Translations under genes and position numbers: made by a program
From: Cyclobacterium sp. 1_MG-2023
GTDB lineage: Bacteria; Bacteroidota; Bacteroidia; Cytophagales; Cyclobacteriaceae
Direction of reading: 5' to 3'
DNA length: 64,000 nt
NCBI RefSeq assembly: GCF_030546805.1
Contig: NZ_JAUOPC010000004.1
Coordinates: forward strand, 186,001-250,000
Shown: piece after piece, positions 15,945 to 25,803 of the stretch
How the letters are laid out: every line of letters starts with the position of its first letter
Numbering within the stretch: position 1 is the first letter of the stretch
The notes under the pieces: model-generated
Told to the model about the DNA's origin: nothing
What the model saw: the letters and a program-made list of their open reading frames with translations, nothing else
Database searches by the model: none

Positions 15945-17915
15945 TTATTCAGCGGAATTACTTTCAGGTGACATAGCTTGGTTTTTTACAAAAACCAATG
16001 GTTCTTTAAATTTACTGGAAATAATGTCAATGAGGTATTTTAAGTCAGGGTACTCTTGAGGTCCAATGAGTTGATTGGAAACATTGATTACTGAATTTAT
16101 AATGGCCGTCTCATTGATAATATTGACTTTGTATGAAAAAGACATGGCCCCACTGGGTAAGGTCATGGAGACATCTTCAGGGTAGTCATCTAAAGTATAG
16201 CCGGCAGGGATTTCGATTTTAGCCCCATACCTGTCAGTAAATAGGTAACCAAAATCGATTGGAAATGTTCGAGTGGATCTCACAAATGGGTTGGGTTCCC
16301 ATCTCAATAACTGAAATGGGTTTACATACAAGTTTTGACTTTCGTCTATATCTTTCGTTGTTGTATACTTTATGATGGTATAGTTTGATTTTGGATTCTT
16401 TTCAAAGACAAAGACAGGATTAAGATTTTCCTGTTGGTAGGTGATCAACTTTTCCTTTAGTGCAGCACTTGAGCTATTTTCTGCCTTAAATAGGCCTGCA
16501 TTATATACACCATCAAAGCCCATGGCTTTAACGGCAGTTTCTCTTTTTAAGGATGACTCATCCTCAATAAGAATATTGTCAAAAACGTAATAGCCTGATG
16601 AGTGATGGCTTTGGATATCAATTAGTCCACTATTCTCTTCAAGCATAAGAAAACCTTGATTGACTAGAAATTGAGAAGGGAGAAACCCAAAAGGGATGGA
16701 TGAATCCGTGGCGTCTAAATAATATACTTTATTGGCAATGGAGGCGACTACAATTAATTGATTAAACTGGTCTACAAAAGGGAAAGGTACAAGATTGGAC
16801 CTTCCATTTCCTTTGCTACTTATTAAAACGGGATAGGCTATAATGCCATGATTTCTAAGATGAGCCAAGAGAGACAAATTTATTTCTGCCCTATTTCCAT
16901 TTTTACTTTCGATAATTTCCGAAAAATCTTTTGAAGGAGTGATGGCAGATATTCCTGAATAATTGTATTCATTACTAACATGTTCGTAGATGTCCTTGGC
17001 AAGCTGTAAAGTGTCTTTTCCCTCACTACCCAGACCTGTAATTTGGCGTGTTTTCTTTTTTGGGGTCAAGTAGGTTTTAAATTCTAAGCGATCTGCAAAG
17101 AAGTCTGTTAAATCCTGCCAAGTATCAAAAAGTGATTTAGTTTGATTTAAATCCGTGCCAAAACTATCCAATTCTCTATATTCATAGCCCTCTAGCTGAA
17201 AACTTACTTTTTCCAAATAATCTTGGAAATGAGTCATATAAGGTTCCGTAGTGAAGCCTTTTAGACTGTCCAATTCCCATCTAAAATTGCCTTTAGTTTT
17301 TGTTTTGAAATCATGGGAAATGGTTTTAATTCCTTGTTTCAAAGACTTGTACCAAATGAAATCCGGAAAGGTGATGTCATAGATTGATTTTAGCGTTGGG
17401 ATTTCATTTTGAAAAACCCAACCATCAATTGATAGAATGGACTTATCTGCCTTTACATAGGTGAAATCGATAATAGAGCCTACTTGAACTTGTGGAAAGG
17501 TAAATCTGATTTCCATCCATCCATTACCCGCATCTACTTCATAAAAATCTGATTTAGATAATTTCTCAATTTGAATTTCTTCATTGACAAAATTTACTGT
17601 CTGGGCTTTTATTTTATAAATATCTTGAATACGGTCATCTCCTTTATAGTATTTCAATGTGACATTTGCCTGTTCTTTCCCACTTTCCTTTAAGACTTTT
17701 ATTCGCCGGTGTATTTTGCTTTCCAATACAACTCCCAAAAACATGTTGTAACTGGCTTCCTGCAAAACTACAGCATCTGCTTCCGGTTCAAATTCCACCT
17801 CACTATATATAAATTCAGCATCATTGTATTTACCAAAGCGCATTTCTTGTGAAAATATAAAATTTGGAGAAATGAGTAGTATAAGTAATCCTATTGTAAA
17901 TTTTGAAAAAGTCAT
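15945..17915 (-). CDS. Secreted DUF3857 protein with degenerate transglutaminase-like domain
   Basis: A signal peptide (to about residue 22) precedes a DUF3857-type beta region (residues about 50-230), then a transglutaminase-like fold (about 300-410) and a C-terminal DUF2569/DUF3858-like beta region. In the transglutaminase core the catalytic cysteine site reads NGNRAEINLSL (Arg342 where the paralog has Cys316), and the histidine site reads QFNQLIV (Gln386 for His). Only the aspartate (YYLDATD, Asp401) remains. It is thus unlikely to be a peptidase or transglutaminase and may act as a binding or scaffolding partner. It follows the paralog at 17920-19749 by 4 bases, so the two are co-translated. 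I recall that many Bacteroidota members have this Cys-less form. Confidence 0.8.
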   Translation of the reverse strand: MTFSKFTIGLLILLISPNFIFSQEMRFGKYNDAEFIYSEVEFEPEADAVVLQEASYNMFLGVVLESKIHRRIKVLKESGKEQANVTLKYYKGDDRIQDIYKIKAQTVNFVNEEIQIEKLSKSDFYEVDAGNGWMEIRFTFPQVQVGSIIDFTYVKADKSILSIDGWVFQNEIPTLKSIYDITFPDFIWYKSLKQGIKTISHDFKTKTKGNFRWELDSLKGFTTEPYMTHFQDYLEKVSFQLEGYEYRELDSFGTDLNQTKSLFDTWQDLTDFFADRLEFKTYLTPKKKTRQITGLGSEGKDTLQLAKDIYEHVSNEYNYSGISAITPSKDFSEIIESKNGNRAEINLSLLAHLRNHGIIAYPVLISSKGNGRSNLVPFPFVDQFNQLIVVASIANKVYYLDATDSSIPFGFLPSQFLVNQGFLMLEENSGLIDIQSHHSSGYYVFDNILIEDESSLKRETAVKAMGFDGVYNAGLFKAENSSSAALKEKLITYQQENLNPVFVFEKNPKSNYTIIKYTTTKDIDESQNLYVNPFQLLRWEPNPFVRSTRTFPIDFGYLFTDRYGAKIEIPAGYTLDDYPEDVSMTLPSGAMSFSYKVNIINETAIINSVINVSNQLIGPQEYPDLKYLIDIISSKFKEPLVFVKNQAMSPESNSAE

Positions 17916-17919
17916 GGTG

Positions 17920-19749
17920 TTATTGTTTGGTGAAAACTAATTCTCCTTGTATTTTTTTGTTTAATGCTATGAGTAGGTCTCCTTGCTCTTCTTTAGAGAG
18001 CCGATCGGTGTCAGTGAATTGTATGTGTTTTTTTATCAATATATTTTCATCATCAATTTTAATCTCCATTTTAAGTTCATAATTGTCCTCAGTGATGGAT
18101 AGGGATGGGGGGATTGATTCTGCGTTTAAGGAGCGATGCTTCTTAATGTTTACTTCTTCAATGTAAAGTCCGGTTGTGTTTTCCAAGTTAGGTTCCCAAG
18201 TGTGCCATGATATAGGAATGAATACTCGTTTACCGGTGCTTTTGTAATACCTTTGAATCATTCCTGAGAAGTTAATTTGAGTTTGAATATCCTGCCATTC
18301 AATTTTTTTATCCAAACTTAGGGCATTAATTATTAAGCCATTTCCGCCTATTTGACCATTGAAAAGGTTGGTAATCTCATCCTCCTTTTTGTCATATGTT
18401 TTCATGACAGTAGTTTCGGCCGGGAATCCTTTCTGCAACAATGTTCCTTTTATTTCAGCATTCCCATTTTGTTGTAAAAGGATAGAGGAATTAACTACAG
18501 TGGTGTTAAAGTCAGGATCAGAATAAGTAGGGGTTTGATCTACTTCACCACCTTCCGGCGTTATGACCAGTACTTTTCGGTTCCTTGTGAATGAACCCAA
18601 AAATCCGGCAGGTAAATGGCTTGATGTGCATTCCAACCAATATTTTTTATCACCGGCTCTTACCCTTAAGATGGCATGATTGAATTGATTTGAAGGAAAA
18701 TCTTCGTCAAAAGTGGCATTTTCCCCTGCTTTTACTAAAGTGTAATCCGAAGAAATACCTACTTCTGATAGCATGGATTGCATAAATAAAGTCAAACCTT
18801 TGCAATCCCCATACTTCTTAAAAAGCACCTCTTCACTTTCCATAGGACGCCAACCTCCCAAGCCCAATTGTATACTTACATACCTGTAGTTTTTCTGTAG
18901 GTAGGCGTATAGTATTTGAATTTTTTCAATTGAACTATCGGTGTCTTTGACCATTTCCTGAAGCTCTTGTTTGAACCCTTCCGGAAGTTTGGTTCTACCT
19001 TGATTTAATTGGTAAAACCACAGACCGAAATTCTTCCATGTGTCCATTCTTGCTTCAAATCCATCCATGCCAAATTTTTCGGGGGCTAAAGATATTTTAG
19101 CCAAATCTGTTTCTTCCGTGTCCTCAGGAACAGGAGCGAGGTCATTTATTGTCCAAACTAGCGTTTGTTTGTCACCTAGGGAATTGTCATCGAAAACTCC
19201 CTCAAATTGCTGGGTTTTATAACGAATCCCTAGGGATTTCGGATAGTTTACTTCCAAGCGTGCTTGCTCTACTTTTTGATGGTAATAATTTTGTGGCCTC
19301 CAGGAAGGGAAATAGAAATTACCTGATTTTCTAAGTTTTAGCTTCATTTCAACCCTTACCGGAAAAGAAGATGACTGCAGGTTGAATTGTTTTAAGGTTA
19401 AATCTTGATAAATACTGCCACTTGTTATTAAATCTCTTTCTTGAAGGTCTTTGGCTTTTATTTTCTTTATGGTTTTTTCCTTTATGGGATCTATTACCTT
19501 CAGATCAAAATTATCTAAGCTGGTGAATTGATCTATGATAAAGTGATAGGATGCATGTGATAATCCTTTTTTGTCATAGATGGTGGTTACCTGATTGATT
19601 TCAATTTCATAGGAGTAGTCCTCTGATAAAGTAATTTTATAATCTTTCTTTATGCTTGAATAGTTGGGGGTAGAAAAGTTTGTTCCATTTAAAACCAGGG
19701 GTGTAAATAGAAAAATATAAAAAATAGAAATAGATAAATACCTATACAT
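17920..19749 (-). CDS. Secreted DUF3857/transglutaminase-like protein with intact Cys-His
   Basis: The 609-residue exported protein has a signal peptide (to about residue 21), a DUF3857-like N-terminal beta domain (30-215) and a transglutaminase-like core (about 270-380). The core has YGDCKGLT (Cys316), QFNHAIL (His358) and KYWLECTSSH, where Glu373 takes the usual Asp position. A C-terminal beta domain follows. Function in this family is poorly known; a periplasmic peptide-binding or peptide-cleaving role is possible. The next gene on the same strand is a paralog without the catalytic Cys and His, four bases downstream, so the two are a co-transcribed active/inactive pair. Confidence 0.83.
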   Translation of the reverse strand: MYRYLSISIFYIFLFTPLVLNGTNFSTPNYSSIKKDYKITLSEDYSYEIEINQVTTIYDKKGLSHASYHFIIDQFTSLDNFDLKVIDPIKEKTIKKIKAKDLQERDLITSGSIYQDLTLKQFNLQSSSFPVRVEMKLKLRKSGNFYFPSWRPQNYYHQKVEQARLEVNYPKSLGIRYKTQQFEGVFDDNSLGDKQTLVWTINDLAPVPEDTEETDLAKISLAPEKFGMDGFEARMDTWKNFGLWFYQLNQGRTKLPEGFKQELQEMVKDTDSSIEKIQILYAYLQKNYRYVSIQLGLGGWRPMESEEVLFKKYGDCKGLTLFMQSMLSEVGISSDYTLVKAGENATFDEDFPSNQFNHAILRVRAGDKKYWLECTSSHLPAGFLGSFTRNRKVLVITPEGGEVDQTPTYSDPDFNTTVVNSSILLQQNGNAEIKGTLLQKGFPAETTVMKTYDKKEDEITNLFNGQIGGNGLIINALSLDKKIEWQDIQTQINFSGMIQRYYKSTGKRVFIPISWHTWEPNLENTTGLYIEEVNIKKHRSLNAESIPPSLSITEDNYELKMEIKIDDENILIKKHIQFTDTDRLSKEEQGDLLIALNKKIQGELVFTKQ

Positions 19750-20083
19750 TATTATATGACTTAAACTAATATAAAAAAAATATCATAATTAAAAAAATGA
19801 CATTGTAATCCGCGCAAATTATAAAATTGGGGATAAAATAGATAATGAAATGTTAAATTTATTTTTTATAAAGGCAATTGGATTTAGGGGAAAATTAAAT
19901 AGCTGACTGATTAATCCGTTCATTTTATGGGGGTTAGGTTGAGATTTTTTGAAGGGCCGGTAGGGATGAATTAAGAAATATTTTAATGGCTAATTCTTCC
20001 TTGTGGGGAAAATTGGAAAGTGGGTTTTTTCGGCCGGTAAAATTGCTTACTTTATTCAAAAATTATTTATACCCTATACCAAT
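19750..20083. other. AT-rich divergent spacer
   Basis: This 334-base spacer lies between the start of the leftward DUF3857 gene and the start of the rightward diketo-gulonate reductase gene. It should hold both promoters. I see no perfect TAnnTTTG pair, no hairpin and no protein-like frame apart from an in-frame upstream extension of the reductase. Confidence 0.5.
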
Positions 20084-21100
20084 ATGGACACTATCAATAG
20101 AATCCCATTTGAAATTTTAAAAACCACTTTTGCCAATATCTTAATTCAGCGTGGTTTTGAGGCTCAGAAGGCTAAAATTTGTGCTGAGCTTTTTGCCATG
20201 GCGAGTCTTGATGGAGTGGCCTCTCATGGATTGAATCGTTTCCCGGCGTTTTTAGAGCAGGTGGATAAGGGGATGGTAGTTCCGGAAGCAGAGCCCAAAC
20301 AAGAATTTTCTTTGCCAATCATGGAGCGCTGGAATGGACAATTGGGGGCCGGAATGTACAATGCCTCTCTGGCGATGAAAAAGGCTGTATCCATGGCTAC
20401 TATAAATGGAATGGGCTGTGTTGCCCTGAGAAATACCAATCATTGGATGCGGGCAGGAAATTATGGATGGCAGGCGGCAGAAGCAGGATGTATCGGTATT
20501 TGCTTTACCAATACAATTCCTAACATGCCTGCCTGGGGAGGAAAAGAGCCTAAATTAGGCAACAACCCATTGGTAATAGGCCTTCCTTATAAAAACAAAG
20601 CGGTAATTTTAGATACAGCCATGACCCAGTATTCTTATGGTAAAATGGCCATTTATAAAAGATCAGGAGAGCAATTGCCTTATGCAGCAGGTTTTGATGC
20701 AAAAGGGAAGCTTAGTAAAAACCCCATTGAAGTTATTGCTGAGAAGCTTCCCTTGCCTATAGGTTTATGGAAAGGAGCAGGATTGTCATTGATGCTTGAC
20801 CTATTGGCCTCAGGACTTTCCGATGGGCAGACTACACATGAAATTGGTCGGCAGCAAGAGGAATTTGGTGTCTCCCAGTTTTTCTTATGCATTCACCCTG
20901 AGGTAATGGGAATCCCTAAAACGAAATTGGATGAAAAAATTGAGCATACTATTGCGGATTTGAAGAAGTCTAAGGTTTTTGATAGAATGGATATTAATTA
21001 CCCGGGAGAACAGTCTTTTATTAGAAGAGAAGAAAATCTTCGGCTTGGTGTTCCGGTAGATGCCGATATTTGGGAAAAAGTCTGTCGAATGATTGTTTGA
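20084..21100 (+). CDS. dlgD: 2,3-diketo-L-gulonate reductase (malate/L-lactate dehydrogenase family)
   Basis: The 338-residue protein is close in pattern to Escherichia coli YiaK/DlgD, which reduces 2,3-diketo-L-gulonate with NADH in the cytoplasm. Matching segments include SHGLNRFPAFLEQVDKG, RNTNHWMRAGNYGWQAAE (catalytic His region), GICFTNTIPNMPAWGG, LGNNPL and LPIGLWKGAGLSLMLD. I place the start at the ATG at 20084 (MDTINRIPFEIL) because it aligns with YiaK; the frame stays open upstream to 20003, but that 27-residue extension has no homologous look. Its neighbours (zinc dehydrogenase, rhamnosidase) fit a role in sugar-acid breakdown. A strong hairpin follows the stop. Confidence 0.87.
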   Translation: MDTINRIPFEILKTTFANILIQRGFEAQKAKICAELFAMASLDGVASHGLNRFPAFLEQVDKGMVVPEAEPKQEFSLPIMERWNGQLGAGMYNASLAMKKAVSMATINGMGCVALRNTNHWMRAGNYGWQAAEAGCIGICFTNTIPNMPAWGGKEPKLGNNPLVIGLPYKNKAVILDTAMTQYSYGKMAIYKRSGEQLPYAAGFDAKGKLSKNPIEVIAEKLPLPIGLWKGAGLSLMLDLLASGLSDGQTTHEIGRQQEEFGVSQFFLCIHPEVMGIPKTKLDEKIEHTIADLKKSKVFDRMDINYPGEQSFIRREENLRLGVPVDADIWEKVCRMIV

Positions 21101-21175
21101 CTTCCTTTATTCTTTGAAGAGTGAAGAGTGGATTGTTATCCCTTGTCTCTTCGGTATTTCAATTTACAGCCTTTA

Positions 21176-21223
21176 AAATTAAGCCCGTCCTGTTTAGGCA
21201 TGAAAGCAGGACGGGCTTAATTT
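21176..21223. terminator. Bidirectional terminator between dlgD and the rhamnosidase gene
   Basis: A 17-base perfect inverted repeat (21176-21192 against 21207-21223) contains AAGCCCGTCCTG in one arm, with a 14-base loop. It sits between convergent genes and has T-rich flanks on both strands, so it can end transcripts from both sides. Confidence 0.85.
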
Positions 21224-21294
21224 AGCTGATAGGTTTGAAGGTATATGCGCTCAAATGTATCAGCTGTTTATCAATTAATGTTTTAATGAATCTT

Positions 21295-24153
21295 TTACTT
21301 TATGGTGCTTTCGAAACGATAAGTACCTGAACCTAACTTCAGCACTTGTTTACCTTCAAAAAAATGACCCTTCTGCAGGTCTTCGTATAGGTCCAACCTT
21401 TGGTCGTCCATGCTTATGTCCAATTCACTTTTGGCCGGTATAAACACCGTGGCTTGGGTGTTTACAGGGATACTTACCTCCATATAGAGTTTTTCTCCCA
21501 CTTTTTTCCATGAGCTACTGATATTTCCATGGATGGATTGGTGACTGGCTGCAACATAATTGATCTCCTCCTTCGGTATTTCAGGGGCAATTGTAAAGGC
21601 TTTGTATGCAGCTTCGTCGGTTTTGATGCCTGCCATATTGTGAAACATCCACTCAAAAACTGAACCGAAAGCATAATGACTAAAGGAATTCATGCCGTTG
21701 TTTAGGCTGGCCATTTTATCCGGGTCGTCTTTTACATAGCTGTCCCACCGCTCCCAAATAGTGGTGGCCCCATTTTTTATTTCAAATCCCCAAGAAGGGT
21801 ATTCTTCGTTGAGTAGAAGTTGATAAGCCAAGTCACTGTGGCCTGTTGCCGACAATGCGGGTAAGAGTTGCTTGGCACCAAGAAACCCGGTGGCTAATTT
21901 CCCATCATTTTCATGGATGAGCTGAGCCAGGTGGTTTCCGGCTATTTGTTTTTGTTTGTCATCAAGAAAATCCAAGAAAATTGCATTGGCGTAAGCTGTT
22001 TGTGTGTTTCCTGAAAACCCCATCTTTCCATCCACGTATCCGGCTCCATCACCATAAGCTGTAGCATCTGTCTTGAGCCTTAGGTTTTCTTCGTTGAGGT
22101 AATGTGCACCAAATGCTGATTTAATTTTTTTTGCCAAGTTTTGATAATGCATGGCTCTTTCCGGTTTGCCAATGGCTGTGGCCATTTCGGACATAAGGTC
22201 GGCAGCATGGCCATAATACATGGTGGCCAACATGTCCGGAGGTGTTTTTTTACCTACAGAGAGCCAGTCTCCATATCCCCCTTTGGGATTGAGATCTGCG
22301 AAAGAACCCTCCGGATACAAGTAAGCCCCTTTGCTTTTTTTATGATGAAAAGCCATGAATTTCTCCATATTTTCCCAGCCCGATTCAATAATTCTCGTGT
22401 CACCATAAGCCTTAAATTGCTCATATGGGTTGATAATACCTGCTTCCATCCATCCCGGAGCATAGGTATCTGTACTCCTCACCGGGGGAGCGGGGGCATA
22501 ATCAGGATAGGCTCCATATTCCCATTGCGCATCATGAAGATCCTGAATCCATTTGGTGAAAAAAGCAGAGACATCCATATTGATGGCCGCCGTTCCGGCA
22601 TAGGTTTGGGCATCTCCTGTCCATCCCATTCTTTCATCTCTTTGGGGACAATCTGTAGGGATGTCCACAAAATTGGCACGTTGTGTCCAAACAATGTTTT
22701 TGTACAATTGGTTGACCATAGGGTGGTCTGTCTCGAACCGACCAACTCTAGGTGTATTTGAGCCAAGTACTAAACCTGTGATATTTTCCTCTGTAGGCTT
22801 GCCAGGAAATCCACTGACTTCTACATACTGAAAGCCATGGTAAGTAAATGCAGGGGTCCATTCCTCTCCCTCAGGATCTCCCTTGAGGATATAGGTATCT
22901 GTTGCCCTAGCCATTCGAAGGTTTTCGTCCATCAACCTGCCGTCTGGGTGCAACATTTCCCCAAACTTTAATACTACTTTGTCACCTGCTTTTCCCTTTA
23001 CTTTTAGTTTAACCAAACCCGCAAAATTTTGCCCCATATTGAAAATATAATTACCATTTTCTTTTTTATGGATTTCAATAGGTTTGATAAGCTCAGTAAC
23101 TTGAACCGGTTGAGCAGGGTATAATTGTAAATTACGCTTGCCGCCATTTATAATGCTTGCATTTTCCCAGGACTCGTCATTAAAGCTTGTTTGGCTCCAA
23201 CCTTCAGGGACTTTTCTGGCATCAAAGGTTTCCCCATGAAGAATGTCTGATTCTAAAAGCCCACCGGTAGTAGCTTTCCATTGGGCATTGGTGGCAAAAA
23301 TGGCTGTTTCTCCATTGCTATAGGTGACTTCTAACTGTGCTTTAAGTGCAGGAGTGTCGCCATAAAAGGCCCTGACGACAGGATTGCCAATCAATAATGC
23401 ATATCCAATATAGCCACTGTACCAGCCCGGTGAAAGTGTGGCTTGTAGCACATGATCTCCCTGATTCAGCTCTTGTGTCACATCGTAAGCATTGTAATAC
23501 AGTCTTTTGTTATAATCAGTCCAGCCGGGAGCAAGAAAGTCTTTTCCTACTTTTTTGCCATTGATTTTGTATTCATATAAACCCAGTGAGGTGACATATA
23601 AGCGTGCTTTGGCTACTTTATTGGGCAGTTTGATTTTATTCCTTAAAATAGGAGAGGGGGGTAAGAATAATTCTTTGTTTTTATAAGGAATGGGTTGGGT
23701 ATTGGCTGAAAAATCCTTTCCTATCCACTCACTTTGCCAATCATTTTCATCGAGAAGTCCCATTTCCCAGGTAGCAATATTACTCCACTTACCGGCTTGC
23801 CCTTTATTGTCCCAGCTCTGCACTTTCCAGTAACATTTCTGTCGAGATTGGAGGGGTTTCCCTTGATAGACCACCTGAGAAGTAATGTCCCCCATGGTTT
23901 TTTTTGAATCCCATAGGTCTGCTTTTCCGGGTTCCAAAAGTTCAACTTTGCTAGCAACTAAAATTCTATAAGCAGTTTGGTATTGATTTCTAATCTCAGA
24001 AGTTAAAATCCAGCTTAATCGTGGTTTTTTTTCGTCAATAAAAGGGTTTTCAAGGTATTCACACCTTAAATATTCTGGTGTTAAGTCTGACTCAGCCCTT
24101 GCATTGATGCAAAAGATTAAAGAAAGTAAGGTCCAAAAAGTCAATGTCCTCAT
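21295..24153 (-). CDS. Alpha-L-rhamnosidase, GH78, secreted
   Basis: The 952-residue enzyme has a signal peptide (ends near ARA, residue 20), an N-terminal fibronectin-like region (LRCEYLENPFIDEKKPRLSW), the Bac_rhamnosid_N carbohydrate-binding-like domain (YVTSLGLYEYKINGKKVG, LAPGWTDYNKRLYYNAYDV), the (alpha/alpha)6 catalytic domain and a C-terminal beta-sandwich. The acidic catalytic motif DCPQRDERMGWTGDAQ is at about residues 499-515 and the second essential region IWERWDSY at about residue 792. It cuts terminal alpha-L-rhamnose from pectin side chains, ulvan-like polymers or glycosides, in the periplasm or outside the cell. Length and domain order are normal. A -7 box lies 48 bases upstream. 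Confidence 0.93.
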   Translation of the reverse strand: MRTLTFWTLLSLIFCINARAESDLTPEYLRCEYLENPFIDEKKPRLSWILTSEIRNQYQTAYRILVASKVELLEPGKADLWDSKKTMGDITSQVVYQGKPLQSRQKCYWKVQSWDNKGQAGKWSNIATWEMGLLDENDWQSEWIGKDFSANTQPIPYKNKELFLPPSPILRNKIKLPNKVAKARLYVTSLGLYEYKINGKKVGKDFLAPGWTDYNKRLYYNAYDVTQELNQGDHVLQATLSPGWYSGYIGYALLIGNPVVRAFYGDTPALKAQLEVTYSNGETAIFATNAQWKATTGGLLESDILHGETFDARKVPEGWSQTSFNDESWENASIINGGKRNLQLYPAQPVQVTELIKPIEIHKKENGNYIFNMGQNFAGLVKLKVKGKAGDKVVLKFGEMLHPDGRLMDENLRMARATDTYILKGDPEGEEWTPAFTYHGFQYVEVSGFPGKPTEENITGLVLGSNTPRVGRFETDHPMVNQLYKNIVWTQRANFVDIPTDCPQRDERMGWTGDAQTYAGTAAINMDVSAFFTKWIQDLHDAQWEYGAYPDYAPAPPVRSTDTYAPGWMEAGIINPYEQFKAYGDTRIIESGWENMEKFMAFHHKKSKGAYLYPEGSFADLNPKGGYGDWLSVGKKTPPDMLATMYYGHAADLMSEMATAIGKPERAMHYQNLAKKIKSAFGAHYLNEENLRLKTDATAYGDGAGYVDGKMGFSGNTQTAYANAIFLDFLDDKQKQIAGNHLAQLIHENDGKLATGFLGAKQLLPALSATGHSDLAYQLLLNEEYPSWGFEIKNGATTIWERWDSYVKDDPDKMASLNNGMNSFSHYAFGSVFEWMFHNMAGIKTDEAAYKAFTIAPEIPKEEINYVAASHQSIHGNISSSWKKVGEKLYMEVSIPVNTQATVFIPAKSELDISMDDQRLDLYEDLQKGHFFEGKQVLKLGSGTYRFESTIK

Positions 24154-24201
24154 GGGTTTATTTTATTTTTGTTTGGGACTAAATGTAAATGATTTTTGTT
24201 T

Positions 24202-24209
24202 CAAAGGTA
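24202..24209 (-). promoter_or_regulatory. Candidate -7 box for the rhamnosidase gene
   Basis: Minus-strand TACCTTTG (24209 to 24202) is an exact match to TAnnTTTG, 48 bases before the start codon. No good -33 TTG is seen at the expected spacing, so an activator may be needed. Confidence 0.4.
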
Positions 24210-24276
24210 TCCTGCACTGTACTGTTTAAGGAATAGTGAATTCCATAAAAAATACCTTTTGGGTCAGGACTTAAAA

Positions 24277-25782
24277 TTACTTTTCCTCGGCTTTTGGTAA
24301 GATGTTGTAGATGTTTTTTGATTCAATAAAATCAATGGCAATGCTTAAGGGGCGGAAAATAAACCTTTTTTTGGTTCTGTGTCCGGCTGTTCTTTGCATT
24401 ATTTCTTTCAATGTTTTCAGGACCCTTATGGTATGGTTTCCTTTGTTGATCATGATGCATTCAGCAAGAGAAGCTTGTACAGCATCAGTGATTTCCGAAC
24501 GGGTAGGCATGCCGGATTTTTGGAGTTTCTCTAAAACTTGTGTGGCCCAGACCACCGGTACATGGGCTGCTTCACAAATCCATGAAATTTGGTCCTGAAT
24601 TTCACCCATTCTTCCAAAACCTATTTCTACGGCCAGATCTCCTCTCGCAATCATGATTCCAAATGGTGGTGTTTTCATTGCTTCAAACAATAGAGCCGGT
24701 AAATTTTTTACTGATTCCGGGGTTTCTATTTTGAGGATGATGGCAGGCTGTTTTTTTAGTTTTAATTTTTTAAGTTCATTATTTAATTTGGTGATGTCAC
24801 CGGGCGTTTTTACAAAAGAATAGCCCAATAAATCAGCATGTGCTGTGATAAAAGGAAGACAATCCTTGTCATAGTCGGTAAGGGATGGGATGCTCAAGGG
24901 GGAGTCGGGAAAATTGATTCCTTTTTCTGATTTAATTTTCCCTTTTTTGGCGGCTACCCTTTCTAATTTTACTGCTGCTTTGCCTTTCATCGCCCTTGTG
25001 ACAACACCACTTATTTCGCCATCGTCAATGAAGACGCGATGGCCCTCTTGAAGAGAGGGAATAATACCTTTTTCATTGGGGCTTATGACAATGTCTTCAG
25101 CTGAAAAATCTTGTTTACTTTCTGCCAACCAGATTTCGTCCCCTTCTTCAACTTTCACTTTACCTTCTTCCTTACCCTTGGCCAAGAGACTGGTTCTGAT
25201 CTTTGGCCCTGCAAGGTCAAAATATATTTTGCAGGATAGGCCGGTTTTTTCCTCAGCAGCTCTGACCTGATCTATCATCTTCTGCCAAACCTCCTGATCG
25301 TCATGGGCACAATTGATTCGGGCGACTTGCATGCCATTCAATAAAAGCCTTTCTATAAGTTCAGGGTTATCAGCAAAATCTGTAGCAAATGTGACCATTA
25401 CAGTCGGCATTTTGGCTTGAGCTTGCTTTCCGAATAGTAATTTACTGTTTTGTTCTAGTCGTTTTCGGCTAAATTTATAAGTGCATGGATTAAGTTCCCC
25501 TTCTGCATAAGTATGGCCTAAACGTTGCCTTATGGTTTGCACTTGCCTGTGTAGGTGATTCTCTGAATTGGAAAGCGCTGAAAAACCATAAAAATGAAGC
25601 TTCTCTTGGAGAGATTTTCTGTCTTTGCTCCTGAAATATAAATACTTAATCAGGTTGGTGGCGGCAACTCTCTGGTCAACAGGTATCTGGTCCAGGTAAA
25701 CATCAAACTCATGGGTAACCTCAATTAGTGAGGCTTCCAATGCAGCCAGCTCTTGGGCAAGTTCTTGTAGGGTAGTTTTCAT
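24277..25782 (-). CDS. Atypical pyruvate kinase-like protein: N-terminal extension, no C-terminal domain
   Basis: Residues 125-480 are a pyruvate kinase A/B domain: MQVARINCAHD (Arg155, Asn157), DLAGPKIRTS (Asp189, Lys194, Arg196), VFIDDGEISG, ILKIETPESV with the catalytic Lys, MIARGDLAVEIGF and PTRSEITDAV. The site binding K+ in normal enzymes is changed: Ser of NFSH is Ala159, Thr of DTKGPEIR is Leu190, and Glu117 (rabbit numbering) is Lys194, the Lys/Leu signature of K+-independent pyruvate kinases. A helical extension of about 125 residues precedes the barrel, and the allosteric C-terminal domain is missing; the usual LSGETA motif near the end reads INKGNH. Enzyme activity is likely but unproven. 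Confidence 0.75.
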   Translation of the reverse strand: MKTTLQELAQELAALEASLIEVTHEFDVYLDQIPVDQRVAATNLIKYLYFRSKDRKSLQEKLHFYGFSALSNSENHLHRQVQTIRQRLGHTYAEGELNPCTYKFSRKRLEQNSKLLFGKQAQAKMPTVMVTFATDFADNPELIERLLLNGMQVARINCAHDDQEVWQKMIDQVRAAEEKTGLSCKIYFDLAGPKIRTSLLAKGKEEGKVKVEEGDEIWLAESKQDFSAEDIVISPNEKGIIPSLQEGHRVFIDDGEISGVVTRAMKGKAAVKLERVAAKKGKIKSEKGINFPDSPLSIPSLTDYDKDCLPFITAHADLLGYSFVKTPGDITKLNNELKKLKLKKQPAIILKIETPESVKNLPALLFEAMKTPPFGIMIARGDLAVEIGFGRMGEIQDQISWICEAAHVPVVWATQVLEKLQKSGMPTRSEITDAVQASLAECIMINKGNHTIRVLKTLKEIMQRTAGHRTKKRFIFRPLSIAIDFIESKNIYNILPKAEEK

Positions 25783-25803
25783 TGCTATTGAATGTCTAAA
25801 TAA

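Noticed and set aside
20003-20083. In-frame upstream extension of the diketo-gulonate reductase
   Set aside because: The extra 27 residues have no similarity to the family, and the ATG at 20084 aligns with known enzymes.
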